From NCBI RefSeq assembly GCF_029953595.1, contig NZ_CP124535.1, forward strand, positions 2,140,001-2,204,000: DNA of 64,000 nt, written 5' to 3'. Both the position numbers and the translations under genes were made by a program. The notes below the pieces were generated by a model. That model saw only the letters and a program-made list of their open reading frames with translations. It did no database searches and was not told the DNA's origin. Shown one piece after another: positions 44,204-52,513 of the stretch. The DNA comes from Fuscovulum ytuae (GTDB taxonomy: Bacteria; Pseudomonadota; Alphaproteobacteria; Rhodobacterales; Rhodobacteraceae). Position 1 is the first letter of the stretch. Each line of letters starts with the position of its first letter.

Positions 44204-45349
44204 ATGTCCTCGCCCGCTCTTGCCCCGCCCTCGACCCGCGATCCGCGCCTTGACGTGTTCCGTGGACTCTGCCTCGTGATGATCTTCATCAACCACGTCC
44301 CCGGCAACGCCTATGAGGATTGGACAAGCCGCAATTTCGGCTTTTCCGACGCCGCCGAAGGCTTCGTGATGATGTCGGGCATCGCAGCAGGCCTTGCCTA
44401 TTCCGCCGACTTCCGTGAGGCGTCGATGCGCCTCTGGACAGGCCTTGGCCGCGTCTGGCACCGGGTCTGGACGCTTTACCTCGTTCACATCCTCACCACG
44501 CTGGCCGCGCTCGCAGCGGCCGCTTCTGTGGCGCTCTGGCTGGGCAATGCCGAAAGCCTGTTCGAAAACCAGATGAAATGGCTCTGGCTTGATCCGCTGC
44601 GCACGGTGATCGGTCTGGTCCTTCTGTCCCATCAGTTCGGCTATGTGAACATCCTGCCGCTCTATCTGGCCCTGCTCGCGGTGGCCCCCCTCATGCTTTT
44701 CGCGGCATGGCGCTGGCCGCGCCGCCTGCTTGCGGCTTCGGTCCTGCTCTGGCTTGTCGCAGGCATCTGGCGTCTCGGTCCCCCCAATTGGCCAAGTTCG
44801 GGCGTCTGGTTCTTCAACCCTCTGGCATGGCAGGTGGTCTTCGTCACCGGCCTTGTCACGGGCGTGATGCTCAAGGATGGCCGCCGCCTCGTTCCCGTTC
44901 GCCGCTGGCTACAGGTGGTGACGGGGCTCTTCCTGCTTTACGCCGCGCTCTCTGCCCAAATCCCCGCCGTGTCAAAGATGACGGGCTACACCCTCTGGCT
45001 TGCAAAAGAGACATTCCACCTGCCGTGGAACCTAACCGCCTTCGACAAGACCTATGTCGCTGCGCCGCGCCTTCTGCACATCCTTGCGCTGGCCTATTTC
45101 CTGTCCTCCTTCCCCATCATCCGCCGCGCCTGCGCGCATTGGATCGCTGCACCCTTCGAACTCTTGGGCCGTCAGGCGCTGCCCGTCTTCGCGCTGGGAT
45201 CGGTGCTCTGTATCGGGCTTCAGGGGATAAAGCATGTGACGGGCGAAAACCTGCTGGCCGACAGCCTGCTGATCTGGGGCGGCCTTGCCCTGCAATTCGC
45301 GCTGGCCGCCGCCCGTCAATACTGGCCCAAACCCGCCAAGATCAGGTGA
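44204..45349 (+). CDS. opgC: OpgC, membrane glucan succinyltransferase
   Basis: The 381-residue protein has about ten membrane segments and the OpgC-domain opening PRLDVFRGLCLVMIFINHVPGNAYEDWTSRNFGFSDAAEGFVMMSGIAAG, with conserved His and Arg residues. In R. sphaeroides OpgC adds succinyl groups to periplasmic glucans. It follows opgH after 122 bases (44082-44203) rich in short inverted GC repeats, so its expression may be partly separate. Its 3' end overlaps the convergent aldo/keto reductase by 8 bases. Confidence 0.92.
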   Translation: MSSPALAPPSTRDPRLDVFRGLCLVMIFINHVPGNAYEDWTSRNFGFSDAAEGFVMMSGIAAGLAYSADFREASMRLWTGLGRVWHRVWTLYLVHILTTLAALAAAASVALWLGNAESLFENQMKWLWLDPLRTVIGLVLLSHQFGYVNILPLYLALLAVAPLMLFAAWRWPRRLLAASVLLWLVAGIWRLGPPNWPSSGVWFFNPLAWQVVFVTGLVTGVMLKDGRRLVPVRRWLQVVTGLFLLYAALSAQIPAVSKMTGYTLWLAKETFHLPWNLTAFDKTYVAAPRLLHILALAYFLSSFPIIRRACAHWIAAPFELLGRQALPVFALGSVLCIGLQGIKHVTGENLLADSLLIWGGLALQFALAAARQYWPKPAKIR

Positions 45350-46163
45350 AAGTGGCGGGGTCAGGCCCCGTTCTTTCGCCTGCATCCAGCGTGGCAATCG
45401 CCGCCATCTCGGCCTCGGTCAGGGCAAAGTCGAAGATGTCGATATTCTCGGCCAGCCCCGCCGCCCGTGTCGACCTTGGGATAACCGAACAACCCAATTG
45501 CACATGCCAGCGCAAGATCACCTGCGCCGGGCTTTTCCCCGACCGCGCCGCCGCCGCCCGGATCGGGGCCGCGTCAAAGGATTTCCCCTGCCCCAAGGGC
45601 GTCCAGCTTTGCGTCACGATCCCGTGCCGGGCATGGAAATCCCGCAACTCCACCTGTTGCAGGCGCGGATGCAATTCGATCTGGTTCAACACGGGTACCA
45701 CCCCCGTCTCGCCAATGATCCGCTCCAGATCGACCACCCGGAAATTCGACACCCCGATCGAGGCGACCCTGCCCTCGTCCCGCAGCGCGACAAGCGTTTT
45801 CCACGTGTCCAGAAACCGCCCCCGTTCCGGGCAGGGCCAATGGATCAGCATCAGGTCCACCTGAGGCACACCGATCCGGGCAAGGCTTTCCTCGACCGCG
45901 CGCCGCGTGTCATCCGTGCCTTGGCGGTCGTTCCAGACCTTGGTCGTGACAAAAACCTGATCGCGCGGCACGCCCATGCTGCGCAGCCCTTCGCCAAGCC
46001 CTGCCTCATTGCCATAGATCGCCGCCCCGTCGATCAGCCGATAGCCTGCCGCTACCCCGTCGCGCACCACACGCGCCGTCTCGTGCGCAGGCACCTGCCA
46101 CAGACCAAAGCCCAACTGCGGCATCGCCCGACCATCATTCAGCGGCAGCCATTCTTTCGTCAT
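45342..46163 (-). CDS. Aldo/keto reductase
   Basis: A 273-residue NADPH-dependent TIM-barrel reductase of the 2,5-diketo-D-gluconate reductase-like group. The catalytic tetrad is complete: Asp45 and Tyr50 in LIDGAAIYGNE, Lys75 in VFVTTKVW and His108 in LMLIHWP. The IPRST cofactor motif is near the C-terminus (SVIPRSTRAAG). The ATG at 46163 has the strong Shine-Dalgarno AAGGAGG; the upstream frame to 46226 is spurious. The substrate is unknown. Confidence 0.92.
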   Translation of the reverse strand: MTKEWLPLNDGRAMPQLGFGLWQVPAHETARVVRDGVAAGYRLIDGAAIYGNEAGLGEGLRSMGVPRDQVFVTTKVWNDRQGTDDTRRAVEESLARIGVPQVDLMLIHWPCPERGRFLDTWKTLVALRDEGRVASIGVSNFRVVDLERIIGETGVVPVLNQIELHPRLQQVELRDFHARHGIVTQSWTPLGQGKSFDAAPIRAAAARSGKSPAQVILRWHVQLGCSVIPRSTRAAGLAENIDIFDFALTEAEMAAIATLDAGERTGPDPATFT

Positions 46164-46295
46164 AAAACCCCCTCCTTCGGCGTATTTTTCCCGGCCAATC
46201 AATATCAGAAAATGGCCAAAAGCCACCTTGCCCTAATTTTGCCACAACCTCTGCCGTTGCCACATTCATGACACAATCAGCCAAGGGGGACAGAC

Positions 46296-46697
46296 ATGAC
46301 CACCGCAACGATGAAGACGGGCCTTCGGGTTCTATTGGCCGACGACAATCCGATCAATCTGCAAATCCTCACCAGCTTTCTGCGCCGACTGGGCCATAAT
46401 GTGACCACCGCCGAAACCGGGCGCGAAGCGGTAGAAAAATGGCAGCCCAATCAGTTTGATCTGCTCTGTTTCGACATCGCCATGCCCGAACTTGATGGCA
46501 TCGCCGCGCTGAAACAGATCGAGGTCCGGGCAAAGGCGGCCCGCGCCCCGGCCCCGCCCGCGCTGACAATCACCGCAAATGCCCAACCGCATCAGCTGGA
46601 AAGCTATCTCGCCGCCGGGTTCAAGGCGAACCTGCCCAAACCCGTGCGACGGCTGGACCTTGACCAGATCATCGGATCGCTGCACGCCAAAGCCTGA
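46296..46697 (+). CDS. Single-domain response regulator
   Basis: The 133-residue protein consists of one receiver domain: the acidic pair Asp16-Asp17 in LLADDNPIN, phospho-acceptor Asp60 in CFDIAMPELDG, Thr in LTITANA and Lys in LPKPVRR. There is no output domain, so it likely acts in phosphorelay or by protein contact. Its sequence style (DDNPINLQIL...MPELDGIAAL) is that of receivers detached from hybrid kinases. A link with the hybrid kinase at 37659-40196 is possible but unproven. Confidence 0.9.
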   Translation: MTTATMKTGLRVLLADDNPINLQILTSFLRRLGHNVTTAETGREAVEKWQPNQFDLLCFDIAMPELDGIAALKQIEVRAKAARAPAPPALTITANAQPHQLESYLAAGFKANLPKPVRRLDLDQIIGSLHAKA

Positions 46698-46700
46698 CCG

Positions 46701-47591
46701 TTACGCCGCCCGCATGGGACGGAACGTCACGATCAAACCGACCAGCGCCGTCAGGGTGAACACAGCCCCAAAGGCGGCGCTGGCCGCAAATCCCTCTGCC
46801 CCGCTGGCCCCCGCCAGCGGAAAGAAGGCCACCGCCGCCCCCTCCCGCAGGCCCCAGCCACCCACTGTCAGCGGCACCAACATCGCAAAAAGGACAAGGG
46901 GCAGCACCACCAGCGCCGCGCCCAGAGGCAGCCACACCCCCATCGCCACCGCACAAGCCCAGAAGGCCGCAAGGTTCAGGCCGACGGTCACAAGGCTCAA
47001 CCCCACCTGCGCGCCCCACACCCCATGGGAGAGCAGCGCCACCTGCACCCCCTGCCGCCACCGCGCGACTGCCGCACGCTGCCCCGCCATCCGCGACAGC
47101 AGCACCAGCGCCAGCCCCATCCCGCCCATGGCCAAAAGCAGCCCCCAGATCACCGCACCCGGCACCGCCATCCCACCGGGAACCAAGGTCACCGCAAGAA
47201 CCGCCGTCGCCGTCACCGCCACCAGCGCCACCTGACCCGCTGCCCGTTCCAGCACCACCGCCATCCCGGCCCGCTCCAGCCCCACCTCGGCCCGCGCCCG
47301 CACCGCCCGCGCCGCATCGCCCATAACGCCCCCCGGCACTGCCATATTCACCGCCTGCGCCAGAAAATACTCACGCAGCGCATGGCCCATCGCGATCCGC
47401 TGCCCCAACCGTGCCGCCACCAGCCGCCAGCGCAGCGCAGATACCGCCGTCTGCATCACCAGCAGCACAGCCGCCAGCACCATCCATCCCGGTTCGGCCC
47501 GCGCCAGAACGCCCCGCACAGCCCGCCAATCCACGACCCACAGCAAAAGGCCCAACAACAGGACCGTCGCCCCCCAGCGCAGCACCCTCAT
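46701..47591 (-). CDS. Flippase-like membrane protein (LPG synthase TM-domain/UPF0104 family)
   Basis: The 296-residue protein has about eight membrane helices and the family pattern VDWRAVRGVLARAEPGWMVLAA, ALRWRLVAARLG, EYFLAQAVNMAVPGGVMGDAARAVRA and VPLTVGGWGLREGAA. These are the conserved motifs of the integral-membrane part of lysylphosphatidylglycerol synthases, without the soluble synthase domain; members are thought to flip lipids. It overlaps the preceding gene by 4 bases and is last in a three-gene unit. Confidence 0.85.
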   Translation of the reverse strand: MRVLRWGATVLLLGLLLWVVDWRAVRGVLARAEPGWMVLAAVLLVMQTAVSALRWRLVAARLGQRIAMGHALREYFLAQAVNMAVPGGVMGDAARAVRARAEVGLERAGMAVVLERAAGQVALVAVTATAVLAVTLVPGGMAVPGAVIWGLLLAMGGMGLALVLLSRMAGQRAAVARWRQGVQVALLSHGVWGAQVGLSLVTVGLNLAAFWACAVAMGVWLPLGAALVVLPLVLFAMLVPLTVGGWGLREGAAVAFFPLAGASGAEGFAASAAFGAVFTLTALVGLIVTFRPMRAA

Positions 47592-49204
47592 GGCACCGCA
47601 GCCGAGCTATAGGTCGCAACGATCCTGTCCCGCATCGCCTCCATCGGCAGGGCCTTCTGATCACGCGGTGGAACAAGTCCGGGCGCAAAGCCCCACTCCG
47701 CCGCCCGCTCGACCAATGCCGCAGGCCCGATCACATGTATTGGCACATCCAGCCGATCCTCCTGCGCCACGAACCCCGCCGCCTGATGATCGCCCAGCAC
47801 CATCACCAAAGGCATCTGCGCCGGGTCCATTCGGGACAGCCAGTCCAGCACCGCCTCCAGCGAATAGGCCACCGCCTGCCGATACTGGTCCCGCACCCGA
47901 TCCGGGTCGCGCCACACCACGGCGGGCGGGTCGCCCTCTTGCGCCATGTCGTTGAAGACACGCCCGTCGCCCACCTGATCCCACGGCACAAGCCTTGGCA
48001 CCGGCACCCAAGGCGCATGGGACGAAATCAGCACCATCTGCGAGAACCGCCGCCCCTCCGCCGCCCCTCCCATCAGCCTGTCAAAAGCCGCCAGCGTATA
48101 TTGATCTGGCATCGTCACCCAGTTGAACGGCAGGCCCTGATACCCGAGTTCAGCCGCCGGGAAGATGTGGTCAAATCCCATCTTCTCTCCTTCTGGCCAA
48201 GCCATGGTAATGGCAGGCATCACAGCCCCGGTCACAAATCCCGCCCGCTGCGCAATATGGAACAGCCCCTCGCGCCCACTCGCCAACAGCGCCTGATAGC
48301 GCAACTGGTCATTCGTCCGCAGCCCGCTTGAAAAGGTTCCATGCGCAAGCCAGCTTTGCCCGCCACGGGTTGAAGAGGTCAGATAGCCCGACCGCATCGA
48401 AACACCGCGCGCCGCCAGCGCCGCCTGCCCTTTGGTCAGCACACCTTGCGTCGTCTCGGCGTAAAGCGGCCCTTCCACACTCGCCCGGCCATAGCTTTCG
48501 ATGAATACCACAACCACATCCCGGTCAATCCGGTCCAGAAGGTCCGTTCGCCCGCGCAAGGGATCGGCCTCTGTCGCCGCGCGAAACTCGCGCATTGCGG
48601 CCCCGCTGCGCCAGACGAGACGCACCTCCTCCGCCGCCACCCGCGCGGTAAAGGCGGCCCCCGGCGGGTTCCACGGCATCGGCCAACGGTTCATGATCGC
48701 CGTCACCTCATAGGTCGCGACCAAGGCCACCGCCAACGCCACGCCCCCCGCCATCCGACGCAACCCCGTCCCGCGCAACAGCCCCGCCCGTGCCCAAACG
48801 GCCATCGCCCGCTCCAGCGCCCAGTAAAGCCCGCCGACCAGCGCGACCAACCCAACCACCGCCGCCACGGCCACCAAAGCCCCCGCCGACCCCGTCAGCA
48901 GATTGACCCCCGCACCAACCAGCATCCGGTCGCCCACCGGGTTGAACCCCCGGCCAAAGGCCACGAACATCGCCATATCCGCGACCTTCACCGCGATCAG
49001 CAGCACCAGAAGCCCCGCCAGAAACCGCCTGATCCAGCGTCCCGCTTGCCCATCTCCCAGCAGCATCAGCCCCAGCAACAGCGCAGGCAATTCCAGCGGA
49101 AACAGGATCAGCGCCCGCCACGTCACCGCATCAGGGTGATTGGGCTGCACCAGCACCAGATGCAGCAGCAATGCCGAAACCAGCAGCCCGAAAGCCTTCC
49201 TCAT
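47588..49204 (-). CDS. Membrane-anchored sulfatase/phosphoglycerol-transferase-like enzyme
   Basis: The 538-residue protein has about five N-terminal membrane helices (to about 180), then an alkaline-phosphatase-superfamily domain of the LtaS/OpgB type. Metal-site residues are visible: Glu in VVVFIESYGRASVEG, a Thr/Ser nucleophile zone SSTRGGQSWLAHGTFSSG, His in ISSHAPW and Asp-His in VLGDHQAAG. Relatives transfer phosphoglycerol or phosphoethanolamine to glycans or lipids in the periplasm. I chose the ATG at 49204 (ATGA with the upstream gene) over 49219. The true acceptor is unknown. Confidence 0.82.
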   Translation of the reverse strand: MRKAFGLLVSALLLHLVLVQPNHPDAVTWRALILFPLELPALLLGLMLLGDGQAGRWIRRFLAGLLVLLIAVKVADMAMFVAFGRGFNPVGDRMLVGAGVNLLTGSAGALVAVAAVVGLVALVGGLYWALERAMAVWARAGLLRGTGLRRMAGGVALAVALVATYEVTAIMNRWPMPWNPPGAAFTARVAAEEVRLVWRSGAAMREFRAATEADPLRGRTDLLDRIDRDVVVVFIESYGRASVEGPLYAETTQGVLTKGQAALAARGVSMRSGYLTSSTRGGQSWLAHGTFSSGLRTNDQLRYQALLASGREGLFHIAQRAGFVTGAVMPAITMAWPEGEKMGFDHIFPAAELGYQGLPFNWVTMPDQYTLAAFDRLMGGAAEGRRFSQMVLISSHAPWVPVPRLVPWDQVGDGRVFNDMAQEGDPPAVVWRDPDRVRDQYRQAVAYSLEAVLDWLSRMDPAQMPLVMVLGDHQAAGFVAQEDRLDVPIHVIGPAALVERAAEWGFAPGLVPPRDQKALPMEAMRDRIVATYSSAAVP

Positions 49205-49905
49205 CCCCGGTTCCGCCACAGCCAGATCACATCCCGACCGAAAGACCAGCCCAGCACCGCCACCGCCAGCACCCCGATCCCCCGCGCCGCGCCCTCAGGC
49301 CAACCCGGCGCCTGCAACAGGATCAGCGCGGCGATCTGCACCACGCAGGCTGCCTTGCGCCCAAACCTTTCGGGCAAAGGTGCCGCAAGCCAAGGAAAGG
49401 GCAGAAACCCCGCGACAAAGACATAACGCATCAGGCCCAGCGCAAGGATTTCCGCCCCCGTCTGCCCCGCCAGCCACAGATGCCCCGCCAGCACCGCCGC
49501 CAGCGCCGCATCCACTTCCATGTCGAACCGCGCCCCAAACGCCGATGACAGCCCGCTCCTGCGTGCCAGCCACCCATCCACCCCATCCGCCGCCAGCGCC
49601 ACCGCCGCGACCGCCAAAACCACCCAGCCCCCTGAAACGAAGGGCAGCAACGCAGCCAAGCCCACCACCGCTCCGGCCCGCGCCAGCGTCACCGCATTGC
49701 ATCCGCCAAACCGCGCATGCGGATAGTGCCTCGCCGCCTGCCGCGCGACAAAGGCCAGCACCCCGGCCATCGCACCGCCCGCCAAAAGCGCGGCCCCGCC
49801 GAAGGCCCCCACCACAACCGCCACAGCAAAGGCCATCGCCCCCGCCGGGATCACACCCTCGGGCAGCGCCCTTGAACCATGGGTCCCTGCCTCTACCTGC
49901 CCCAT
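49201..49905 (-). CDS. CDP-alcohol phosphatidyltransferase
   Basis: The 234-residue protein has six or so membrane helices and a complete CDP-alcohol phosphotransferase motif: Asp110-Gly-x2-Ala-Arg, eight residues, Gly124, three residues, Asp128, three residues, Asp132 (DGWLARRSGL...GARFDMEVD), plus Asp107. It transfers a phospho-alcohol from a CDP carrier to an alcohol acceptor. Which lipid or head group is made is not visible. It starts a unit with the phosphoglycerol-transferase-like and flippase-like genes, suggesting one lipid or glycolipid modification route. Confidence 0.87.
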   Translation of the reverse strand: MGQVEAGTHGSRALPEGVIPAGAMAFAVAVVVGAFGGAALLAGGAMAGVLAFVARQAARHYPHARFGGCNAVTLARAGAVVGLAALLPFVSGGWVVLAVAAVALAADGVDGWLARRSGLSSAFGARFDMEVDAALAAVLAGHLWLAGQTGAEILALGLMRYVFVAGFLPFPWLAAPLPERFGRKAACVVQIAALILLQAPGWPEGAARGIGVLAVAVLGWSFGRDVIWLWRNRG

Positions 49906-49928
49906 GTCACCCCCGACGGAGGGAAAGC

Positions 49929-50462
49929 ATGTCCCAAGGCTACACCCCCGCGCAGCGCTGGCTGCACTGGATCATCGCCGCCCTCATCCTGCCGATGATC
50001 CTGGCAGGCCTTGTCATGGTGCAATCCGGCCTGCCGCGCGGCCTGCAAAACGCGCTTTTCATCGGGCACAAGAACATCGGCACCCTGCTTCTGATCCTTG
50101 TCACCCTGCGCCTCGTGCTGCGCCTGCGCCGGGGCGCGCCCGCCCTGCCAGATACGATCCCCACCCTCCAGCGCCGCATCGCCGAGGCCAGCCATGCCGC
50201 CCTTTACGCGCTCATGCTGCTCTTGCCCCTCTCCGGTTATATCCGCGTCCGCGCCGGCGGCTTCCCGATCGAGGCGCTCGACAAGCTCGGCCTGCCCAGC
50301 TTTGTCCCACGCTCCGACACCCTCGCCACGGCGGCAAAGACGGTTCATGAATATGGCGGCTACGCGCTGATGGCCCTTCTCTTGGCCCATATCGGCGCCG
50401 CGATCCATCACGGGATGAGGCGCGATGGGCTCTGGGCTCGCATCTGGCCGCCGCAAGGCTGA
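49929..50462 (+). CDS. Cytochrome b561
   Basis: A 177-residue di-heme b-type cytochrome with four membrane helices. Candidate heme-ligand His are in RWLHWIIAALILPM, FIGHKNIGTLLL and the C-terminal VHEYGGYALMALLLAHIGAAIHH. It probably passes electrons from quinol to periplasmic acceptors; in several bacteria such proteins use superoxide. The ATG at 49929 follows GGAGGG. It is divergent from the CDP-alcohol transferase with only 23 bases between. Confidence 0.9.
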   Translation: MSQGYTPAQRWLHWIIAALILPMILAGLVMVQSGLPRGLQNALFIGHKNIGTLLLILVTLRLVLRLRRGAPALPDTIPTLQRRIAEASHAALYALMLLLPLSGYIRVRAGGFPIEALDKLGLPSFVPRSDTLATAAKTVHEYGGYALMALLLAHIGAAIHHGMRRDGLWARIWPPQG

Positions 50463-50487
50463 CGCGGCCCCGAAAGAAGCGGGCACG

Positions 50488-51318
50488 TCAAATCCCCCCC
50501 GCCGCCACCACGGGCGCGGCGTGAATGGGCGCCCAAGCCGCCACCGCCTCGGGCGACAAGGCGCAGTCGAACACCACCTCCGGCCCCAACCCATAGCTGC
50601 GCGTCTCGGGCCGTATCGCATCGGCCAACCGCGCGACAGGCGACCGCAGGGTCAAGCTCGCAGGCCCTGCCCCAATCAACAGCGGCGAAATCGCCACCTG
50701 CAACCGCGTCAAAAGCCCGGCCTCCAGAAACCGTCCGATGGTAATGCCCCCGCCTTCCACCAAAAGCGACCCGATCCCCCGCATCTGCAATGCCGCCAGA
50801 ATATCACCCGGCGCGAACCAACCGTCGCCTTCCGGCAGATGGATCACCTCCACCCCGGATGGGCGCGGGCGATCCACCGCCTGCACGACGATCCGCCTTG
50901 CGCCATCCTCGCGGAAAATCTCCAGATCATCCGGCACCCGCCCGCGCGGGTCCAACAGGATGCGCGCCGGATTGGCCCCCTTGCACATCCGCACCGTCAG
51001 CCGTGGCCGATCATGCAACGCCGTCCGCGCCCCGATCAGCACGCCATCCACCAAGGCCCGCATCCGATGCAGATGCGCCAAGCCATCCGCCCCGGAAATA
51101 TCTCTCGCATCGCCCGAAACCGTGGCAATCCGCCCATCCAGCGATTGCCCGATCTGCGCCACCGTCACCGGCCCCAGATCACGCCGCGCCAAGGGGGCAT
51201 AAAGGGACAACGCCGCCCGCTCCCCTGCGCTCCACCGCCCGCAACAGGCGCAGCCCCGCCCCTGCCGCAACGCAAGGATGCGGTCCCAGACCCGTGCCGT
51301 CACCTCAACCGTCTGCAT
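50488..51318 (-). CDS. RibD-type (RibD_C/DHFR-fold) reductase
   Basis: The 276-residue protein has only the reductase part of RibD: VTVAQIGQSLDGRIATVSGDARDISG, MRALVDGVLIGARTAL, a LLDPRGRVP segment and LLVEGGGITIGRFLEAGL. The zinc deaminase domain of true RibD is absent and a Cys-containing N-terminal stretch (QGRGCACCGRW) replaces it. Proteins of this fold reduce pyrimidine or pterin substrates with NADPH. It overlaps the methyltransferase gene by 14 bases; the PTPS homologue two genes upstream favours a pterin-like substrate (inference). Confidence 0.82.
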   Translation of the reverse strand: MQTVEVTARVWDRILALRQGRGCACCGRWSAGERAALSLYAPLARRDLGPVTVAQIGQSLDGRIATVSGDARDISGADGLAHLHRMRALVDGVLIGARTALHDRPRLTVRMCKGANPARILLDPRGRVPDDLEIFREDGARRIVVQAVDRPRPSGVEVIHLPEGDGWFAPGDILAALQMRGIGSLLVEGGGITIGRFLEAGLLTRLQVAISPLLIGAGPASLTLRSPVARLADAIRPETRSYGLGPEVVFDCALSPEAVAAWAPIHAAPVVAAGGI

Positions 51319-52084
51319 CGCGCGCCTCCCTCTCTTCCGGCACGGCCAGCAGGTCCAGATGGCCGATGACCATCCCTCCCTGCGACAGAATTGCTCGCCG
51401 CGCCGCCAGCCAGCGCGCCGCCTCATCCGCCGCCACACCCGCCTCAACCGCCGCCACCGCAATCCCGTCCAGCAGCGCCCCGCCCAAGCCCGCCTGATCC
51501 GGCCCGATCTGCCACGGGCTATTGGCCAGCCGCACGCGATATCCCGCCGCCTTGAACAAAGCCGCCGCCCGCGCCACCGCATCCGGCCCCAGTGCCGGAC
51601 CAAACCCCTTGTCCCCCCGTTGATGCCGGTTGAAGGCCGCCGTCACGCCCGCATCCCCACCATCCTCGGGCGACCACGCCATTCGCCCATCATAGCTTAG
51701 CGCCGCCAGAAACGGCAGCCGCCGCGCGGCCAAGGCATTCACCAACCCCGCCACCCACTCTTCCGACACAAGGTCCAAAAGCGCCGAGGCCGTCACCAGC
51801 GAAGCCCCCTCCAAAGGCAGCGCCGCCAGATCGCGCAGGTCCATCAGATGCCGCTCGCCCTCACATCGGGCCAGCAATTCTGCATCCCCCTCCACCATCC
51901 GCCAGACCGCGCCCTTGGGCAAAACCTCGCCAAAGGCCCGCCGCGTGGACCCCGTCCCCGCCCCAAGGTCCACCACCACAGGCCGCGCCCCCGCAAGGGC
52001 CGCCGCCCGCGCCATCAGCCCGCCATCCCGCGCCGCATGGTCCGCAGGTTCGCGCAAGGCCAGCCAGTCGGCGGAAAAGCCCAT
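51305..52084 (-). CDS. Class I SAM-dependent methyltransferase
   Basis: The 259-residue protein has the SAM-binding motif VVVDLGAGTGSTRR near 36-49, an acidic motif II (WRMVEGDAELLA) and ASLVTASALLDLVSEEWV for motif III. The C-terminal half (PDQAGLGGALLDGIAVAAVEAG, then an Arg-rich helix) is not of a group I can name. It lies 3 bases after the PTPS homologue and overlaps the RibD-like gene, so it is part of the four-gene unit; the substrate is presumably shared. Confidence 0.8.
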   Translation of the reverse strand: MGFSADWLALREPADHAARDGGLMARAAALAGARPVVVDLGAGTGSTRRAFGEVLPKGAVWRMVEGDAELLARCEGERHLMDLRDLAALPLEGASLVTASALLDLVSEEWVAGLVNALAARRLPFLAALSYDGRMAWSPEDGGDAGVTAAFNRHQRGDKGFGPALGPDAVARAAALFKAAGYRVRLANSPWQIGPDQAGLGGALLDGIAVAAVEAGVAADEAARWLAARRAILSQGGMVIGHLDLLAVPEEREARDADG

Positions 52085-52087
52085 GGA

Positions 52088-52483
52088 TCAGATATCCCCC
52101 TCGCACCAGGCCCGCGCCATATGGCTTTCATGCAGCGTGATGCGCAGCCGTTTCACCCGGCCCCCATCCTTCAAATCCCCAGCCCGCACCCGCGCCGCCA
52201 TCCCGCGATGGATCACGCCGCACAGGAATTCCGTCGTGGTGAACTTGCCTTTGAACTCCGGCACCTCGTCCAGATTGCGATAGCGCAGCGGCTCCAGCAC
52301 CGCCGCCAAAGCCTCCACCGCCAGCCCGATATCCACCACCAGCCCGTGGTCATCGATATCCTCGGCGAAAAACGCCGCATCCACCGTAAAGGTCGCCCCA
52401 TGCATCCCTTGCGCCGGCCCGAAAACGGGCGAGGGCAGGCTATGGGCGATCATGATATGGTCTCTCACTTCGACGGCATACAT
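52088..52483 (-). CDS. 6-pyruvoyl-tetrahydropterin synthase/QueD homologue with altered active site
   Basis: The 131-residue T-fold protein aligns with QueD along its length: IMIAHSLP (His14), GMHGATF (His28), GLVVDIG, LRYRNLDEVP and the C-terminal Glu in ITLHESH. Compared with the family, one zinc His is Ala30 (HGH becomes HGA), the catalytic Cys is missing (Ala24/Gln25 in its place) and the Asp-His catalytic pair is Arg-Tyr. It therefore probably does not run the usual reaction, but may bind or modify a pterin. It is second in the dehydrogenase-PTPS-methyltransferase-RibD unit. Confidence 0.82.
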   Translation of the reverse strand: MYAVEVRDHIMIAHSLPSPVFGPAQGMHGATFTVDAAFFAEDIDDHGLVVDIGLAVEALAAVLEPLRYRNLDEVPEFKGKFTTTEFLCGVIHRGMAARVRAGDLKDGGRVKRLRITLHESHMARAWCEGDI

Positions 52484-52513
52484 CAGTCGGTCCTTCTGGT
52501 CTGTCTGTTTGGA

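Noticed and set aside
46176-46200. Possible sixth copy of the dispersed 3' element (GCGTATTTTTC then GGCCAATC)
   Set aside because: Only the TATTTTT part matches, and it lies just upstream of the aldo/keto reductase start rather than behind a gene in sense orientation.
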